Source: Aliivibrio sp. EL58
GTDB lineage: Bacteria > Pseudomonadota > Gammaproteobacteria > Enterobacterales > Vibrionaceae
Assembly (NCBI RefSeq): GCF_900312675.1
Contig: NZ_OMPC01000011.1
Location: 62,268 to 126,267 of the forward strand
Direction: 5' to 3'
Length of the DNA stretch: 64,000 nucleotides
In this document: positions 18,312 through 26,924 of the stretch, in pieces
Numbering within the stretch: position 1 is the stretch's first letter
Layout: each line of letters opens with the position of its first letter
The notes under the pieces: generated by a model
The model's input: the letters and a program-made list of their open reading frames with translations, nothing else
Databases searched by the model: none
Told to the model about the DNA's origin: nothing
Program-made: the position numbers and the translations under genes

Positions 18312-19181
18312 ATGAAACGTATTCTTTCCATTCAGTCTCATGTGGTATTTGGTTGTGCAGGTAATAGTGCTGCGGTTTTTCCAATGCGAAGAATGGGAAT
18401 GGAAGTGTGGCCTATCAACACGGTACAGTTTTCAAATCACACACAATATCAACAAGGCTGGAAAGGCATTGCGATGCCAGCAGGTCATATTTCTGAATTG
18501 GTTGATGGTTTATCAGCAATTGAAGCAACTCACGTTTGTGATGCAGTATTAAGTGGTTACTTAGGATCAGCTGCGCAAGGTGAAGAGATCATCACTGCGG
18601 TTCAGAAAATAAAACAAGACAATCCAAACGCAATTTACTTCTGTGATCCAGTAATGGGTCACCCTGAAAAAGGCTGCATTGTTGCACCAGAAGTGACTAC
18701 TTTTTTTAAAGAGTCCGCACTTGCATCAGCAGATATTATTGCGCCTAACTTATTAGAGTTAGAAAGTTTAACCGGTATGACGATCAACACCTTAGATCAA
18801 GTGATTGAAGCGAATAATCAACTGCTTGAAAAAGGCGTTAAGATGGTAGTGGTAAAACACTTAAGTCGTGCGGGTATTAAAAAAGATCGCTTTGAAATGC
18901 TATTAACCACCAAAGAAGGTAGCTACCACGTTTCTCGTCCTTTATATGACTTTGATGCAAAGCGTCAGCCAGTAGGAGCAGGGGATTTAATCAGTGGTGT
19001 AATGCTTGCTAACTTAATGGCGGGTTACTCTCCAATTGATGCGTTTGAACGTACTAATGCTGCGGTTGATTCGGTAATGCAAGAAACCTTCAATCGTGGA
19101 GCATATGAACTGCAACTTATCGCATCACAAGAACATTTCAATACACCAGAAATAACGGTAAAAGTAGAGAAAGTCGCTTAG
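18312..19181 (+). CDS. pdxY: pyridoxal kinase PdxY
   Basis: PdxY is a ribokinase-fold salvage kinase that phosphorylates pyridoxal to PLP. The 289-residue product (E. coli 287) begins [20 protein letters not shown], has the PdxY-type segment [20 protein letters not shown], and the catalytic anion-hole motif [12 protein letters not shown] with the general-base aspartate. It lies 76 bp after cadA with no terminator between, so co-transcription is likely. The location suggests it supplies PLP when large amounts of CadA are made. This linkage is inference from context. Confidence 0.94.
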   Translation: MKRILSIQSHVVFGCAGNSAAVFPMRRMGMEVWPINTVQFSNHTQYQQGWKGIAMPAGHISELVDGLSAIEATHVCDAVLSGYLGSAAQGEEIITAVQKIKQDNPNAIYFCDPVMGHPEKGCIVAPEVTTFFKESALASADIIAPNLLELESLTGMTINTLDQVIEANNQLLEKGVKMVVVKHLSRAGIKKDRFEMLLTTKEGSYHVSRPLYDFDAKRQPVGAGDLISGVMLANLMAGYSPIDAFERTNAAVDSVMQETFNRGAYELQLIASQEHFNTPEITVKVEKVA

Positions 19182-19223
19182 TTTGGTTAATACCTAATTT
19201 GATATTTAATAGATAAGATGCAT

Positions 19224-19262
19224 AGCCCACGATTTGCAATATTGCGGAACGTGGGCTTTTTC
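19224..19262. terminator. terminator between pdxY and sodC
   Basis: AGCCCACG (19224-19231) pairs with CGTGGGCT (19250-19257) and TTTTTCTTT follows. Inner bases TTGCAATATTGC can extend the fold. It separates the convergent pdxY and sodC transcripts. Confidence 0.85.
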
Positions 19263-19279
19263 TTTATTAGAATGTGTGA

Positions 19280-19792
19280 TTATTTAATCACACCACAGAC
19301 TAAACGTGATCCGCCACCGCCTAGTTTTTCAGGGTGATCAGAGTGGTTATCTCCGCCTGTATGAATCATGATTGAACGACCTTTAAGATCATCTAGTTCA
19401 ATTCTTGGTGCTAACACCGGTTGGTTAGCCATACCGTAACTATCAACATAGAGGGCAGGGAGATCACCTAAGTGATTATTATTACTCCATGGAAAACCAT
19501 GTTGCCCTGTTTTTTTAGGGTCATAGTGCCCTCCCGCAGCACCACCTAATATTGTTTTATTATTTACGGTTGCACTATCACAAGATGGGTTGGTATGTAT
19601 ATGGAAACCATGTAATCCTGAAGGTAAGTTAGATAAGTTTGGTGTAAAAATAGTACCATACTCGGAACTGGTTATTGTAATTTGTCCTGCGGGTGTTCTG
19701 CTATTTAATTCAGTCATATCAACAACAGCTGAATGAGCTATTGCGCTGGTAGATAAAAAGCAAAAGGCAGCAAAAAAAGTATGCTTTTTCAT
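19280..19792 (-). CDS. sodC: periplasmic Cu,Zn superoxide dismutase
   Basis: SodC dismutates superoxide in the periplasm. I chose the ATG at 19792 (170 aa) because AAGGAAATAAA precedes it and a signal peptide follows ([21 protein letters not shown]). The metal and disulfide motifs are present: [43 protein letters not shown], and [25 protein letters not shown]. It is the third gene after katA and an ankyrin gene, 13 bp downstream of the latter, so superoxide and peroxide removal appear co-transcribed. Confidence 0.95.
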   Translation of the reverse strand: MKKHTFFAAFCFLSTSAIAHSAVVDMTELNSRTPAGQITITSSEYGTIFTPNLSNLPSGLHGFHIHTNPSCDSATVNNKTILGGAAGGHYDPKKTGQHGFPWSNNNHLGDLPALYVDSYGMANQPVLAPRIELDDLKGRSIMIHTGGDNHSDHPEKLGGGGSRLVCGVIK

Positions 19793-19805
19793 TTTATTTC
19801 CTTTT

Positions 19806-20261
19806 TTAGTTATTAAATAGGTCAGATTTACCATACATTTCTGTGAATTCTTTGAGTGTTAAACCTGCATTGTTTTTTATATCTTTAGAGCAATTTACGG
19901 TATATAGACGCTTTGCTATGGAAAGTTCACCTTTGATTACCGCTCCCATAGTTGCTGTATTTCCTCGTTTATCTTGTATACAGGCATTTGCGCCTTTTTC
20001 TAAGAGTAATTCGATTGATGAAGCATGTCCGTAGTAAGCGGCGGTCATTAGAGCTGTATAACTTTGATTGTTTATTTGATCGACGGGAAACCCAGCAGTT
20101 AAGAATTTATCTAATACTTCATCATTGCCAACTCTTGCAGCAGCGAAATAGAGATCGATAAGCGTTTGGTAATCGTCTTTTGTTTGTTCTTTTTCTAAGG
20201 CTAGGCTAGATATAGGTAGTAATAAAAAAAAGAGATAAAAAGAAGTAATTAGTCGCTTCAT
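19806..20261 (-). CDS. exported ankyrin-repeat protein of the catalase operon
   Basis: From the ATG at 20261 (AAGGG upstream) the product has 151 residues with a signal peptide ([22 protein letters not shown]). Three ankyrin-like repeats follow, including [26 protein letters not shown] and [22 protein letters not shown]. In Pseudomonas aeruginosa the ankyrin protein AnkB, encoded next to katB, is needed for full catalase activity. The position directly after katA suggests a similar helper role in the periplasm, which is inference. Confidence 0.85.
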   Translation of the reverse strand: MKRLITSFYLFFLLLPISSLALEKEQTKDDYQTLIDLYFAAARVGNDEVLDKFLTAGFPVDQINNQSYTALMTAAYYGHASSIELLLEKGANACIQDKRGNTATMGAVIKGELSIAKRLYTVNCSKDIKNNAGLTLKEFTEMYGKSDLFNN

Positions 20262-20292
20262 ATGATTACCCTTCACGTTATTTTTAATAAAA

Positions 20293-20351
20293 TGGTTCAC
20301 AGGAAAGACTATTTCTGGGCAGAAAAGAGTCATTATTAATCCTGTGAACCA
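20293..20351 (-). terminator. stem-loop between katA and the ankyrin gene
   Basis: TGGTTCACAGGA (20293-20304) pairs perfectly with TCCTGTGAACCA (20340-20351), a 12-bp stem with a 35-nt loop, directly after the katA stop. On the minus strand it is followed by TTTTATT. It may be a leaky terminator or RNase-stop hairpin giving more catalase than ankyrin/SodC mRNA. Confidence 0.6.
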
Positions 20352-20358
20352 AAGCTTT

Positions 20359-21873
20359 TTATATAGATGCTAATTGGATTACTTGTTTTATATTTCCTTT
20401 TACAGCTCTTGTTAGCCGAGTACCGTAATCTTTATCTGCGCGATAGAAGTAGCTCAGCATTGTAGTTTTAATCTTTTCATCTTTTACCTGTGCTAAGTCT
20501 CCTGCAAGATTATTAATTAAATCCATTTTATCCTGTTCATTAAGGCTTCGATAAAACTCACCAGCTTGATAAAAGTTTCGCTGTTGAGTGATTGTTTTTT
20601 GTTGCACAACTCCTGAAATAGGTGTTTGAGTTGCTTTATATTTAGGGTTTTCAGATAGGTTTAAATACTGACTTGGTTCGTAATTAATATCTGAATTTTT
20701 CAATTCTGTATTTCCAAAACCGTTTTGGTTGTGGTTATTGACTGCAACTTTAGGTTGGTTTATCGGAAGCTGAAATAAATTAGCACCTAATCGATATAAT
20801 TGAGTGTCAGAATAAGCGAATAAACGACCTTGTAATAAGCGATCTTCAGATGGCTCAATCCCCGGAATTAAATTAGCAGGTGAAAACGCAGATTGTTCCG
20901 TTTCCAAAAAGAAGTTATCAGGTACTTTATTTAATGTCATTGTACCGACTTTAGTTTCAGGTACGTTTAACCACATTTTCGTTGCATCCAATCCATTATA
21001 ATCTAATGAGCTAAGTTCCGTCGGAGACAGTATTTTTACAAATAAGTCCCATTTAGGATGGTTTCCTTGCTTTATTTGAGAATACAGATCATTGGTTAAA
21101 TGATTAAAGTCTTTACCTTGGATTTCAATAACTTCGCTTGAACGAAGACTTTTTATACCTTGTTGGCTTTTCCAGTGAAATTTAACGTAATTGATCTCAC
21201 CTGATTGATTTATCCATTTATAAGCATGAACACCAAACCCATCCATTGTACGATAGCTTGCGGGTGTTCCAAGGTTGCTATAAACCCAGCTAAGCATATG
21301 AGTACTGCCAGGCTCTTGGCTAAAAAAGTCAAAGAAACGGTTTGGGTCTTGAACATTAGTTATTGGCGATGGTTTTAATGAATGGACCATATCTGGAAAT
21401 TTTATTGAATCTCGGATAAAAAATACGGGTAAATTATTACCAACTAGATCCCAGTTACCTTGTTCGGTATAAAATTTGGTAGCAAACCCGCGAGGATCTC
21501 TAAGTGTTTCAGGAGAACCTTTGGGGTGTATAACAGTTGAAAAACGAACAAATACTGGTGTTTCTTTACCTGCTTTATTAAACGGTGGTGATGCTGTTAA
21601 ATGGCTAAAGTCTGCGCTAGATACAAAATTACCGTGCGCTCCAGTACCACGAGCATGGACAACGCGCTCAGGAATTCTTTCTCGAGCAAAGCGCTGTAGT
21701 TTTTGAATAAGATGAACATCTTGCAGTAATACACTTCCATTTTCACCAGCGGTAAGGGAATTCTGGTTATCACCAATAGGTGCACCATTATCTCGTGTTA
21801 ATGTCTCTGCTTGAACAGATGTTGCTGTTGCTAGACTTAATGTTATATATAAAAAGCTCTTTGACATTTGCAT
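20359..21873 (-). CDS. katA: periplasmic monofunctional haem catalase
   Basis: The enzyme decomposes hydrogen peroxide. With the ATG at 21873 (GGAG seven bases upstream; 504 aa) the protein starts with a Sec signal peptide (MQMSKSFLYITLSLATATSVQA) before the clade 3 small-subunit catalase core. The catalytic histidine is in VVHARGTGAHG (His73), the asparagine in LVGNNLPVFFIRD, and the haem-ligand tyrosine in RLFAYSDTQLYRLG. A periplasmic group III catalase KatA is described in Vibrio fischeri, where it matters for squid symbiosis; this gene has the same properties. It leads an operon with the ankyrin gene and sodC. Confidence 0.93.
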   Translation of the reverse strand: MQMSKSFLYITLSLATATSVQAETLTRDNGAPIGDNQNSLTAGENGSVLLQDVHLIQKLQRFARERIPERVVHARGTGAHGNFVSSADFSHLTASPPFNKAGKETPVFVRFSTVIHPKGSPETLRDPRGFATKFYTEQGNWDLVGNNLPVFFIRDSIKFPDMVHSLKPSPITNVQDPNRFFDFFSQEPGSTHMLSWVYSNLGTPASYRTMDGFGVHAYKWINQSGEINYVKFHWKSQQGIKSLRSSEVIEIQGKDFNHLTNDLYSQIKQGNHPKWDLFVKILSPTELSSLDYNGLDATKMWLNVPETKVGTMTLNKVPDNFFLETEQSAFSPANLIPGIEPSEDRLLQGRLFAYSDTQLYRLGANLFQLPINQPKVAVNNHNQNGFGNTELKNSDINYEPSQYLNLSENPKYKATQTPISGVVQQKTITQQRNFYQAGEFYRSLNEQDKMDLINNLAGDLAQVKDEKIKTTMLSYFYRADKDYGTRLTRAVKGNIKQVIQLASI

Positions 21874-22277
21874 GGTGATTCTCCAATGTCTTATCAAACT
21901 CCTTTCTGCCCACCAAAAATATATAATAAAATAAGTATTTAACTTAACTGAAAATAACTATTAATTTAATAGTCAAAACTTATCAAAGTTAAAACGTTAA
22001 TTTAACCAATGTTCTACATGGTTAAAGGTTGTTTTGTTGAATTTAGTAAAAATCCATTTTATAAAATTGATCTAAAATAAGAAACTAGCGGCTAGTAATT
22101 TAACAAAAAACACACAACTAAAAGTCTAATGTAATTTATCACCATGAAAAGTAAGGTTATTTAATGTTATCAGGTTGGGGTATCGATTAAATCGATGATT
22201 CTGATGATATTTCTTCCTTGGAAAGCGTTTTTTTTTCACTCTATCGTGTGCGCATATTCAGATTGCAGGAGAGAATG
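21874..22277. promoter_or_regulatory. divergent control region katA / cytochrome c peroxidase with a 15-bp palindrome
   Basis: This 404-bp AT-rich region separates the divergent katA and peroxidase genes. A perfect 15-bp palindrome ATCGATTAAATCGAT lies at 22182-22196, about 80-95 bp before the peroxidase start. It is not an FNR box (spacing three, not four). OxyR or another peroxide regulator would be expected here, but I could not recognise an OxyR site. Confidence 0.45.
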
Positions 22278-23663
22278 ATGAAAAAAATAGGATTAATTAT
22301 AGGACTTGGCGTCATTGCCTACCTTGGTAGCGTTTATGTAGTTGACTCATCAGATGACGCTCGAAGTCAAAGAAAGCTAGCGAACTCACAAACTAAAGAT
22401 GACCCTATATCTTCAGCTGCGTTTCAAGTATTAACAGAGAATGGGTGTGGTTATTGCCATACTGAAAATAGCGAAATGCCTTTTTACGCCAATCTTCCTA
22501 TCGCTAAACAATTGATGAAAAAAGACGTAGAAAGTGGATTACGTCATTTTCAATTTGATGAAGTACTAAGTAGTTTTGAAGAGGGTAATCAAATTTCAGA
22601 CGTTGCATTGGCTAAGATCAGTGGCGTATTGAATGATAATTCTATGCCACCAAAAGCCTATTTATCTATGCACTGGCGCTCAAACTTATCCAACGAAGAA
22701 AAACAAACGTTACGCACATGGATAAAGCAAGAACAAAAGAAGAAGCACTCATTGGCAAGCTCAGAGTTTAAATACGAAGCCGTTCAACCAATTAATGCTG
22801 ACATAACGGTAGATGAACAAAAAGTGGCATTAGGTGATGCGCTATACCATGATAAACGTCTGTCTGGTGATAACACGGTAGCCTGCTCTAGCTGCCATTC
22901 ATTATCAACGGGTGGGGTGGATAGATTAACCACCTCAACTGGTATTAATGGTTCAAAAGGCCCAATTAATGCGCCGACGGTGTTTAACTCATCTTACAAT
23001 ATTCATCAATTCTGGGATGGTCGTGCGAATGATTTACAAGAACAAGCGGGTGGGCCACCGATGAACCCTATTGAAATGGGATCAACCTCATGGGATCAAA
23101 TCACAGGTAAACTTGAGCTTGATGAAGAGATGAAAGCGACTTTTGCTGCGATTTATCCTGATGGGATCACTGGTGATAACATTACAGATGCGATTGCTGA
23201 ATTTGAGAAAACTTTGATTACACCAAACAGCCGATTTGACCAATTCTTAAAAGGCGATGCATTAGCGTTAAACGAGCAAGAGCAACACGGTTATGAATTA
23301 TTTAAGCAAAATAAATGCTCGACGTGTCATGCTGGTCAAGCAATGGGTGGGCAAACGTTCGAAGTTATGGGCTTAAAAGCGGATTACTTTGGCGAGCGAG
23401 GCAATGTATCTGAGGTGGATAATGGTCGCTTTAATGTAACCAACAAAGCGCATGATATGAATCGTTTTAAAGTGCCTACCTTACGAAATATTGCATTAAC
23501 TGCACCGTATTTTCACGATGGCAGTGCAGACACTTTAGATGATGCAGTTGCAGCTATGGCTCAATACCAAGTGGGTGTTACCTTATCTAAGAGTGAAGTT
23601 GCTGATATCAATGCTTATTTAAAAACCTTAACCGGTGAATATAATGGTGAAATGCTGAATTAG
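22278..23663 (+). CDS. triheme cytochrome c peroxidase (YhjA/Ccp type)
   Basis: The product (461 aa from the ATG at 22278; GGAG six bases upstream) reduces hydrogen peroxide with electrons from the quinol pool or small cytochromes, on the periplasmic side. An N-terminal membrane anchor (KIGLIIGLGVIAYLGSVYVV) is followed by three haem motifs: CGYCH (about 57-61), CSSCH (203-207) and CSTCH (347-351). Two-haem peroxidases lack the first one; the triheme form with an anchor is that of E. coli YhjA (465 aa). The divergent katA-ank-sodC operon gives the same functional theme. Confidence 0.9.
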   Translation: MKKIGLIIGLGVIAYLGSVYVVDSSDDARSQRKLANSQTKDDPISSAAFQVLTENGCGYCHTENSEMPFYANLPIAKQLMKKDVESGLRHFQFDEVLSSFEEGNQISDVALAKISGVLNDNSMPPKAYLSMHWRSNLSNEEKQTLRTWIKQEQKKKHSLASSEFKYEAVQPINADITVDEQKVALGDALYHDKRLSGDNTVACSSCHSLSTGGVDRLTTSTGINGSKGPINAPTVFNSSYNIHQFWDGRANDLQEQAGGPPMNPIEMGSTSWDQITGKLELDEEMKATFAAIYPDGITGDNITDAIAEFEKTLITPNSRFDQFLKGDALALNEQEQHGYELFKQNKCSTCHAGQAMGGQTFEVMGLKADYFGERGNVSEVDNGRFNVTNKAHDMNRFKVPTLRNIALTAPYFHDGSADTLDDAVAAMAQYQVGVTLSKSEVADINAYLKTLTGEYNGEMLN

Positions 23664-23680
23664 AACAAATACTGATAATA

Positions 23681-23706
23681 AAAAGGAGATCATATGATCT
23701 CCTTTT
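23681..23706. terminator. palindromic bidirectional terminator
   Basis: AAAAGGAGATCAT is followed immediately by its reverse complement, so the hairpin loop is formed by the central TCATATGA. A- and T-runs flank both sides. It lies between the convergent peroxidase gene and lipase operon. Confidence 0.85.
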
Positions 23707-23712
23707 TTCGTT

Positions 23713-24786
23713 TTATTGCTGAGCGATGTCATTTAAAAATTGAAGACGCTCTTTTTCTTGTTCTGACATTTGATAGGGTTCATCATTTAAGCTTGAAATA
23801 TCAAACGATGAAATTGGGAAAACAGGTTTTCGGCTTGTGCCATAACGCGTTTTCTCTCCAGGAAAGTTAGACATTTTTTCCACCGTGATATTTCGCAGTT
23901 CAAACTCTGCTACATCATTTTTAAGCACCGAACTATGTGCTTTTAGTTGAAAGACAGCATCACCTTGAGAGAGTTTCCCTTTATTTGTTAAGGAAGCAAC
24001 CGGCTTCCCATCTTTTTGAAATAAGTTGGCTCTAATTCGGTAGTTACCGGACTCTTTCACTTCAACGTTCAGTGGTAATATCATATCGCTTCCTGCAGAG
24101 TAGGGAGGCTCTATTGAGTTAACATAAGCCACTGGATTTGAGAATTGAATATCGGTAGTGAGAGTATCTTCACCATTTAAAAAAGAGATTACCGCTTTAA
24201 TTCTAATCTCTTGAGGCCACTCTTTTTGAGGTAAAAACTCAGTAATTAACTCTTGTGAGTATTGAGTTGTGAGGGATTTGCGAGTTTCTGGGTCTAATAG
24301 ATCATACTCGATATGATCAACCGCGAGATCTGAATTAAGAGTGATGGTAATAGGCTCAGGGTAAGAAAATCGATATTTATCTAAAGAGAGGGAAGCTTTG
24401 TGAGAACCATCTAATACAGGGATCTTAACTTCACTAAAATGATTGGGTTCAAGATAACTTTTATCGTTAGAAAGCAGTGGCGTTGAGTATGAAGGATAAA
24501 TAATATCTGCGGCGTAAGCTTTAGATAATAAGGCAAACTGTTTGGTTAACTCTTGCGGTAAAGTCTGAGGTATCTCATCTTGTTCTTGTGGAGGTGTAAG
24601 GTCTGTTTTTGTTTGCACTACTTCTTTTTTTAATTGCCTTTCTGAAGCTGTTTTTATTTTTTGGTGAGCTTTTACTGAAGGATGATCTCCTGCCATTGTT
24701 GGGGCTGAGTTATCCTGCATTATCCAGTGAAAAGTGGTGGCTGAAGTCATCAACAGCGCACCAATAAATAAAGTATTCTTATTCAT
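23713..24786 (-). CDS. exported protein of unknown function coupled to the lipase
   Basis: The 357-residue product from the ATG at 24786 begins MNKNTLFIGALLMTSATTF, a signal peptide or anchor, then a Lys/Gln/Pro-rich stretch (about 40-85) and a mostly beta-predicted body (for example KASLSLDKYRFSYPEPITITL and SGNYRIRANLFQKDGKPV) that looks like two Ig-like or carbohydrate-binding sandwiches. The start overlaps the lipase stop (TGATG), so translation is coupled. Lipase foldases (Lif) occupy this position in other bacteria, but those are helical; this protein does not look like one. A lipase partner or surface-anchoring role is only inferred. Confidence 0.6.
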   Translation of the reverse strand: MNKNTLFIGALLMTSATTFHWIMQDNSAPTMAGDHPSVKAHQKIKTASERQLKKEVVQTKTDLTPPQEQDEIPQTLPQELTKQFALLSKAYAADIIYPSYSTPLLSNDKSYLEPNHFSEVKIPVLDGSHKASLSLDKYRFSYPEPITITLNSDLAVDHIEYDLLDPETRKSLTTQYSQELITEFLPQKEWPQEIRIKAVISFLNGEDTLTTDIQFSNPVAYVNSIEPPYSAGSDMILPLNVEVKESGNYRIRANLFQKDGKPVASLTNKGKLSQGDAVFQLKAHSSVLKNDVAEFELRNITVEKMSNFPGEKTRYGTSRKPVFPISSFDISSLNDEPYQMSEQEKERLQFLNDIAQQ

Positions 24787-25835
24787 CACAATAAATCACT
24801 AACCAGTTCAGACATGGTTTCATTTTTTGAGTTATCAACGTAACGATATGTATTGCCGCTTAACCAATAAGTAGAATCTGTCGTACTTACTTTAATGATT
24901 GTGCCATCGAGCAGTGTTTTTTGTTGGCTTATTGCCGTTACTTTACCTTGATGTTTTGTGCCAATTAATCCGCTATGGCTGTAATCATCCCCCATTAATA
25001 GTGGGTAATGATAAGGCATAAAATTAGTCACCGCTTGTGGTTGGTTTTCTATTTTTCCATCAAAAGCGAGAGTTGTTGAACAGCTTGTAAATGAGCCAGA
25101 TTGACTTGAACCACAAGAAGAATGACTTGATACCACGCCATCATCTTTCCCTGGTAAGAATCCACTGGTTGATCCAAAATAGTCACTGCCTTTACCGACA
25201 AAGCGAATGCGAGGAATACGGTTATCAGGTAAAGGGGCTAATTGGCGTGCATTGGTAATTTTTAAATCATTAAGTACGCCGGTATTCCCTGCACTAGGTG
25301 TTTCACCTAACCATAATGACATTGCGTATTTTAGCGGAGCATTTAATACGCCACTGCCTTCTGAGATATTAATCGCCATATCACCCAGCTCAGAACCACC
25401 GCCTGCACCAGCAAAATCAAAGGTCGCAATAATATTAAGAGGAGCTAACCCCGCATTGGTCAGCCAGTTTTCTTGATTGTCTAACAAATAGCGAGCGACC
25501 AGATCCCCAGTAGAATGAGTCACTAAAATACAGCCATTTTGACAGGTGTTATTTTCAGAAAGAGCTTTTAATTTTGGCCATACGTAATCGCTTGAAATTT
25601 TTCCTGCAACACGTTCGTGAGAAGGCCAGTCGATACGCTCATCGGCTTTAGTTAACCAAAAATCTTGCCAATAGGTTTTTCCATCAGCAACAACCGCATC
25701 ATGATTGGGTTTGGTTTGAAGTTGACCAGCTTGAAAGCCATGGATCAAGATTATTGGGTGTTCACCTAATGCTGCCAAACTAGAAAAAGAAGTTATAGCA
25801 GTAATGAATAAAAATAGACGTGAAAATAATTTCAT
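24786..25835 (-). CDS. secreted alpha/beta-hydrolase, putative triacylglycerol lipase
   Basis: With the ATG at 25835 the protein has 349 residues and a signal peptide (MKLFSRLFLFITAITSFSSLAAL). The oxyanion segment HPIILIHGFQAGQLQ near residue 26 and the nucleophile elbow LVTHSTGDLVARYLL (THSTG in place of GHSxG) mark a lipase-type alpha/beta hydrolase; the region KDDGVVSSHSSCG may carry the acid and the conserved Ca-site loop. Cysteines at CQNGC and CGSSQ..CS suggest disulfides, as expected for an exported enzyme. The substrate is unproven. An unknown protein follows in the same operon. Confidence 0.8.
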   Translation of the reverse strand: MKLFSRLFLFITAITSFSSLAALGEHPIILIHGFQAGQLQTKPNHDAVVADGKTYWQDFWLTKADERIDWPSHERVAGKISSDYVWPKLKALSENNTCQNGCILVTHSTGDLVARYLLDNQENWLTNAGLAPLNIIATFDFAGAGGGSELGDMAINISEGSGVLNAPLKYAMSLWLGETPSAGNTGVLNDLKITNARQLAPLPDNRIPRIRFVGKGSDYFGSTSGFLPGKDDGVVSSHSSCGSSQSGSFTSCSTTLAFDGKIENQPQAVTNFMPYHYPLLMGDDYSHSGLIGTKHQGKVTAISQQKTLLDGTIIKVSTTDSTYWLSGNTYRYVDNSKNETMSELVSDLL

Positions 25836-26145
25836 AAGAGTTGGCTCTTTTTGAGTAATTATATTTATAGAGTAATTGCTCAACTTAACTTTCGCAAATA
25901 GTGATATCGATTGCGTTCTCATTTATGAGTCAATGCGCATTAATTGCTGATTATTTAATCAGTTTATGGCCGTTTTAATTATTTTTTCTGTATTTATTGC
26001 TGAATGTAAATGAAGGGGATTATTGCAATACCTGCTTACACACCATAATGGCATCTCTTACTATTATTGGGTAAAGTCCGCCCGTCTTTGAATGCAGTTT
26101 TTCTGCTATCCATTAACCCATCTTGTTTATACAAGGAAGCACATC
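25836..26145. other. intergenic region between lipase and mgtE leader
   Basis: This 310-bp divergent region includes the lipase promoter side and the start of the mgtE transcript. A small hairpin CTTG-TTTATA-CAAG (about 26123-26136) lies just before the leader ORF ribosome site. No M-box-like consensus was recognised. Confidence 0.4.
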
Positions 26146-26202
26146 ATGAACACAAGTAAACAGGAACCCCCAAGTTGGTGGTTTAACTCTTTTTCTACAT
26201 GA
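26146..26202 (+). CDS. putative 18-aa leader peptide of the Mg2+ transporter gene
   Basis: A strong ribosome site (AAGGAAG) precedes an ATG opening MNTSKQEPPSWWFNSFST and a TGA. It lies 40 bp before the mgtE start. The Glu-Pro-Pro and Trp-Trp run resembles nascent chains that slow ribosomes, and Pro/acidic leader ORFs (mgtL) control mgtA in Salmonella at low Mg2+. A hairpin between the leader and the mgtE ribosome site could respond to its translation. Expression is not proven. Confidence 0.5.
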   Translation: MNTSKQEPPSWWFNSFST

Positions 26203-26203
26203 T

Positions 26204-26230
26204 GATCTGAGGGTGATATGTCTTCAGATC
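26204..26230 (+). promoter_or_regulatory. hairpin between leader ORF and mgtE ribosome site
   Basis: GATCTGA (26204-26210) pairs with TCAGATC (26224-26230) around a 13-nt loop and ends two bases before the mgtE Shine-Dalgarno (GGAGA). It begins at the leader stop codon, so ribosome position on the leader could decide whether it forms. Confidence 0.5.
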
Positions 26231-26242
26231 TGGAGACGTATT

Positions 26243-26872
26243 ATGGAATTTGTACAACAAAAAACAGACACCGAACATATTAAAACAGCAGACAACATGC
26301 ATAAAGGTTCTGGTGTTGAAGATAGTAATATCAGCATAAAAAATGCGTCAATTGGCGTGCTTTATAAGAAACGCGTATTTTGGTTAGTGCTGCTTGTTTT
26401 TGGTAATGTATTCTCAGGGGCAGGTATCGCTTACTTTGAAGAGATCATTACCTCTTATGTCGCGTTGGTTTTTTTCTTACCTTTATTAATTGATAGCGGT
26501 GGTAACGCCGGGTCTCAATCTGCAACCTTAATGGTTCGAGCGTTAGCTACCGGTGATGTAAAACCAAATGACTGGGGTAAAATGCTTGGCAGAGAAGTAT
26601 TTGTCGCTCTAGGGCTTGGTTTGAGTATGGCTGCTGCCGTTTATCTTTTAGGTTTATATCGCGGTGGCTATGAGATTGCGATGGTGGTTGGCTTAAGTAT
26701 GATAGCGATTGTGCTTATAGGTAGCTTAATTGGCACTATACTTCCTTTTGGTTTACATAAACTCAATTTAGATCCCGCTTCTGCTAGTGCCCCAATGATA
26801 ACCTCTATCGCCGATATTTCCGGCGTATTAATTTATTTTGCGATAGCTTCTGCGGTATTAGAGATAGGCTAA
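26243..26872 (+). CDS. MgtE-type Mg2+ channel, membrane domain only
   Basis: The 209-residue product from the ATG at 26243 (GGAGACG upstream) contains the MgtE pore domain: five helices with FLPLLIDSGGNAGSQSATLMVRALATGD and the Mg2+-binding DPASASAPMITSIADISGVL near the end. The N-domain and CBS domains that gate full-length MgtE (about 450 aa) are absent; only about 45 polar residues precede the first helix. The pore domain dimerises, so a short form can be functional, but it would lack the usual cytoplasmic Mg2+ sensor. Regulation may instead lie in the leader ORF upstream. Confidence 0.87.
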   Translation: MEFVQQKTDTEHIKTADNMHKGSGVEDSNISIKNASIGVLYKKRVFWLVLLVFGNVFSGAGIAYFEEIITSYVALVFFLPLLIDSGGNAGSQSATLMVRALATGDVKPNDWGKMLGREVFVALGLGLSMAAAVYLLGLYRGGYEIAMVVGLSMIAIVLIGSLIGTILPFGLHKLNLDPASASAPMITSIADISGVLIYFAIASAVLEIG

Positions 26873-26924
26873 CCACTCTCTTATTTTAAAATATTCGCTC
26901 ATTGATGAATGGATTAAAGACGTT

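Noticed and set aside
19834-20333. Longer N-termini for sodC (to 19834) and the ankyrin gene (to 20333)
   Set aside because: The extensions have no ribosome sites and would hide the signal peptides; the shorter starts with AAGGA-type sites fit better.
22182-22196. FNR site for the peroxidase gene
   Set aside because: The palindrome has three central bases, not four, and TCGAT half-sites, so it does not match FNR; kept only as an unassigned palindrome.
26000-26145. M-box (ykoK) riboswitch before mgtE
   Set aside because: No conserved M-box segments were seen; the leader ORF and hairpin explain the leader better.
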